Positions 15,255-16,711 of a DNA stretch of 16,711 bases are shown here, piece after piece. Numbering within the stretch: position 1 is the first letter of the stretch; every line of letters begins with the position of its first letter. Source of the DNA: Neolecta irregularis DAH-3 (Eukaryota; Ascomycota; Neolectomycetes; Neolectales; Neolectaceae); NCBI GenBank assembly GCA_001929475.1, contig LXFE01002939.1:1-16711 (forward strand). The letters are read 5' to 3'. The notes under the pieces are model-generated. The model made no database searches and was not told the origin of the DNA. It was given only the letters and a program-made list of their open reading frames with translations. The translations under genes were made by a program, and so were the position numbers.

Positions 15255-15489
15255 CTAGATTGCTGTTAAATATCTACAGTTCTGATGAGAAGAATGGTAC
15301 ACTGTCCTTGTCTGTATTGGTACTGCGTTCCGAATCGAGTGGACCAGACCGACCAAGACATTGGATCTGGTTAATATCGTAAGGTCCTCAGAAATTCAAT
15401 AATCTCAAGTCTCCTACTAGTAGATAACAATAACTAATATACATTCAGGCCAAAAAACAAACACCTCATCTGAATCCCCATTCAATAAT
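15255..15489. other. Intergenic region between convergent genes
   Basis: 235 bp between the glycosyltransferase stop and the stop of the minus-strand gene. I see no gene, strong repeat or RNA structure in it. Confidence 0.5.
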
Positions 15490-16711
15490 TCAATGTTTTT
15501 TGTCTTGTGTGAGGATATTAAGCATACTGGATTTGATAAAAGCATCGTTCTTCTGGGCTTGAAACAATGTATGTTGATGTCTCTCCCTTTCGTCAGATTG
15601 TTCGATTGCAGTTGAAACCACAGCGGTAACTAGATCATGATAAATTGCTATATGATCTAGTGCATAAGTGACGACGGTGGATTGAGGATTAGGCGGTGCA
15701 TATTCTATGAGGTGGACCATTATTGCTTCTGCCATCTGGTTTTCATTCACAATCTGTGAGAGTGGCGTCCCAGCAAACGGGGCCTCATTACCAAAAAGCT
15801 TCATTGCTTTTTGAAACAATTCAAAGAGAGGCGGGGTCGAGGAATGTTTGTTTGAATTTCTTTCTGGCTTTAGTGTTAAAACAAAAGGTGGTTGTCCAAT
15901 ACGGTCCTGGTCGTGAGAGTCACCGGACCGCACAATACCATAATTTCCAGAGTCGAATGAAAAGATGAGCATGTGAAAGCCAGTTCCTTCGATGAAAAGG
16001 GTCTTTGCGGTAGGATCGTAAATCGTGGTCAACCCTGTATAAAGACTTTGGCTAAATACTTCGATAAAGGTCAACAAAACAACATCATCGGATTCCAAAT
16101 CATTTTCTCCCTTCTCTGTGATTCCTACCCATGGTTTGAGGGCCTTCGAGACAAATCGCTGAAATTGTTTCCCACTCATGGATTGACAGTTTGAAATATC
16201 CTTTCCCTCAAGCCATTTTTTGAAATTGACTGGTTGTGGTCGTTTCCTATGTAGAGCAATTTTACAGGCCCCCAGAACTTGAGTAATATGTTTATCACCG
16301 TGATTTGTGATATGTCTATCATCGTAATTTATTCCATAGCCTTCTTTGAGTTTTGTCATCCATGCTTCTTCTGTTGTTTCAGCAGTCTCGTAAGAAAATC
16401 TCGCAATAATGTCTAGAGTTTTTGATTCAGACTTTCTAAATTATCAAATAGTGTTCCCATCATTAATGAACACTTACTCAAATGCTGCTACTACTTGATT
16501 TGCCGTAGCTGCATTAGTTTTCAGGGTTGATACTGGGAATGCACTGCTTAGAGATGCAGAGAGCAGGCGTCCGCCACTGTGATAGAAGACAAGCGAATGG
16601 CAATAATATTTTGCGAGGCAGTTTTTTGCAGCATGTTCTATCGCTTCATCTATGTTTACTGTTTTGGGGACGATGCTGCATACTGCTGACTTATCCAGAA
16701 CGATGTTGGCC
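15490..16711 (-). CDS. Unrecognised protein, 5' end outside the window
   Basis: I do not recognise this family. Two exons are visible: 16711 (partial, first full codon at 16710) to 16478, and 16435-15490. They are joined by a 42-nt GT-AG intron (donor GTAAGT, phase 2) and give at least 392 aa. Without the intron the upstream frame ends in TAA, so the intron is well supported. The protein is soluble-looking, with no obvious membrane segment. It has a Lys/Arg-rich stretch (KIALHRKRPQPVNFKKW), an acidic patch (EKGENDLESDD) and a polar C-terminus with likely helix (AIEQSDERERHQHTLFQAQ). No catalytic motif stands out. The first exon may contain a small alpha/beta unit (HSLVFYHSGGRLLSASL). Confidence 0.75.

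Overview
This is a gene-dense piece of nuclear DNA from a fungus, most likely Dikarya and tentatively Basidiomycota. The evidence is a large-subunit catalase with a C-terminal DJ-1-like domain, an Mcr1-type mitochondrial cytochrome b5 reductase, a Swd1/RbBP5 COMPASS subunit, an RNA polymerase II largest subunit with near-perfect YSPTSPS heptads, and a GT25-like Golgi glycosyltransferase. I assign no species. I rebuilt every gene by hand from conserved protein families and splice junctions. The five full genes with named products besides RPB1, and RPB1 itself, all close in frame across their exons.

Layout: (1) 100-2552, minus: catalase, 7 exons, 741 aa. (2) 2553-3170: divergent promoter region holding a 53-bp-spaced duplicated TATAAAAG block. 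(3) 3171-3620, plus: ribosomal protein eL31, 3 exons. (4) 3744-3804: a 26-bp-arm hairpin followed by six T. (5) 3877-5032, plus: NADH-cytochrome b5 reductase (Mcr1), 5 exons. (6) 5072-5832, plus: OTU-domain deubiquitinase with a short N-terminus, 4 exons. (7) 5870-7420, minus: Swd1/RbBP5, 7 exons. (8) 7421-7552: 132-bp bidirectional promoter. (9) 7553-13638, plus: RPB1, 23 exons, 1746 aa, with 16 introns packed into the C-terminal heptad domain. (10) 13639-14297: unresolved. (11) 14298-15254, plus: GT25-like glycosyltransferase broken by several single-base frame shifts. (12) 15490-16711, minus: unrecognised protein running off the window.

The 45 introns I could place are all 32-45 nt. Most have GTATNN-like donors and CTAAC/CTAAT/CTGAC-like branch sites close to the acceptor. 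Four start with GC rather than GT.

Functionally, Swd1 (H3K4 methylation) and RPB1 (whose phosphorylated tail guides the Set1 complex) are divergent neighbours on one short promoter. Catalase and the Mcr1 reductase both act in redox metabolism, but nothing in the sequence shows co-regulation. The most unusual feature is the RPB1 tail. The heptad-coding DNA is split into 17 pieces, down to 11-nt exons, and its introns fall at a few fixed positions inside the heptad and never between codons.
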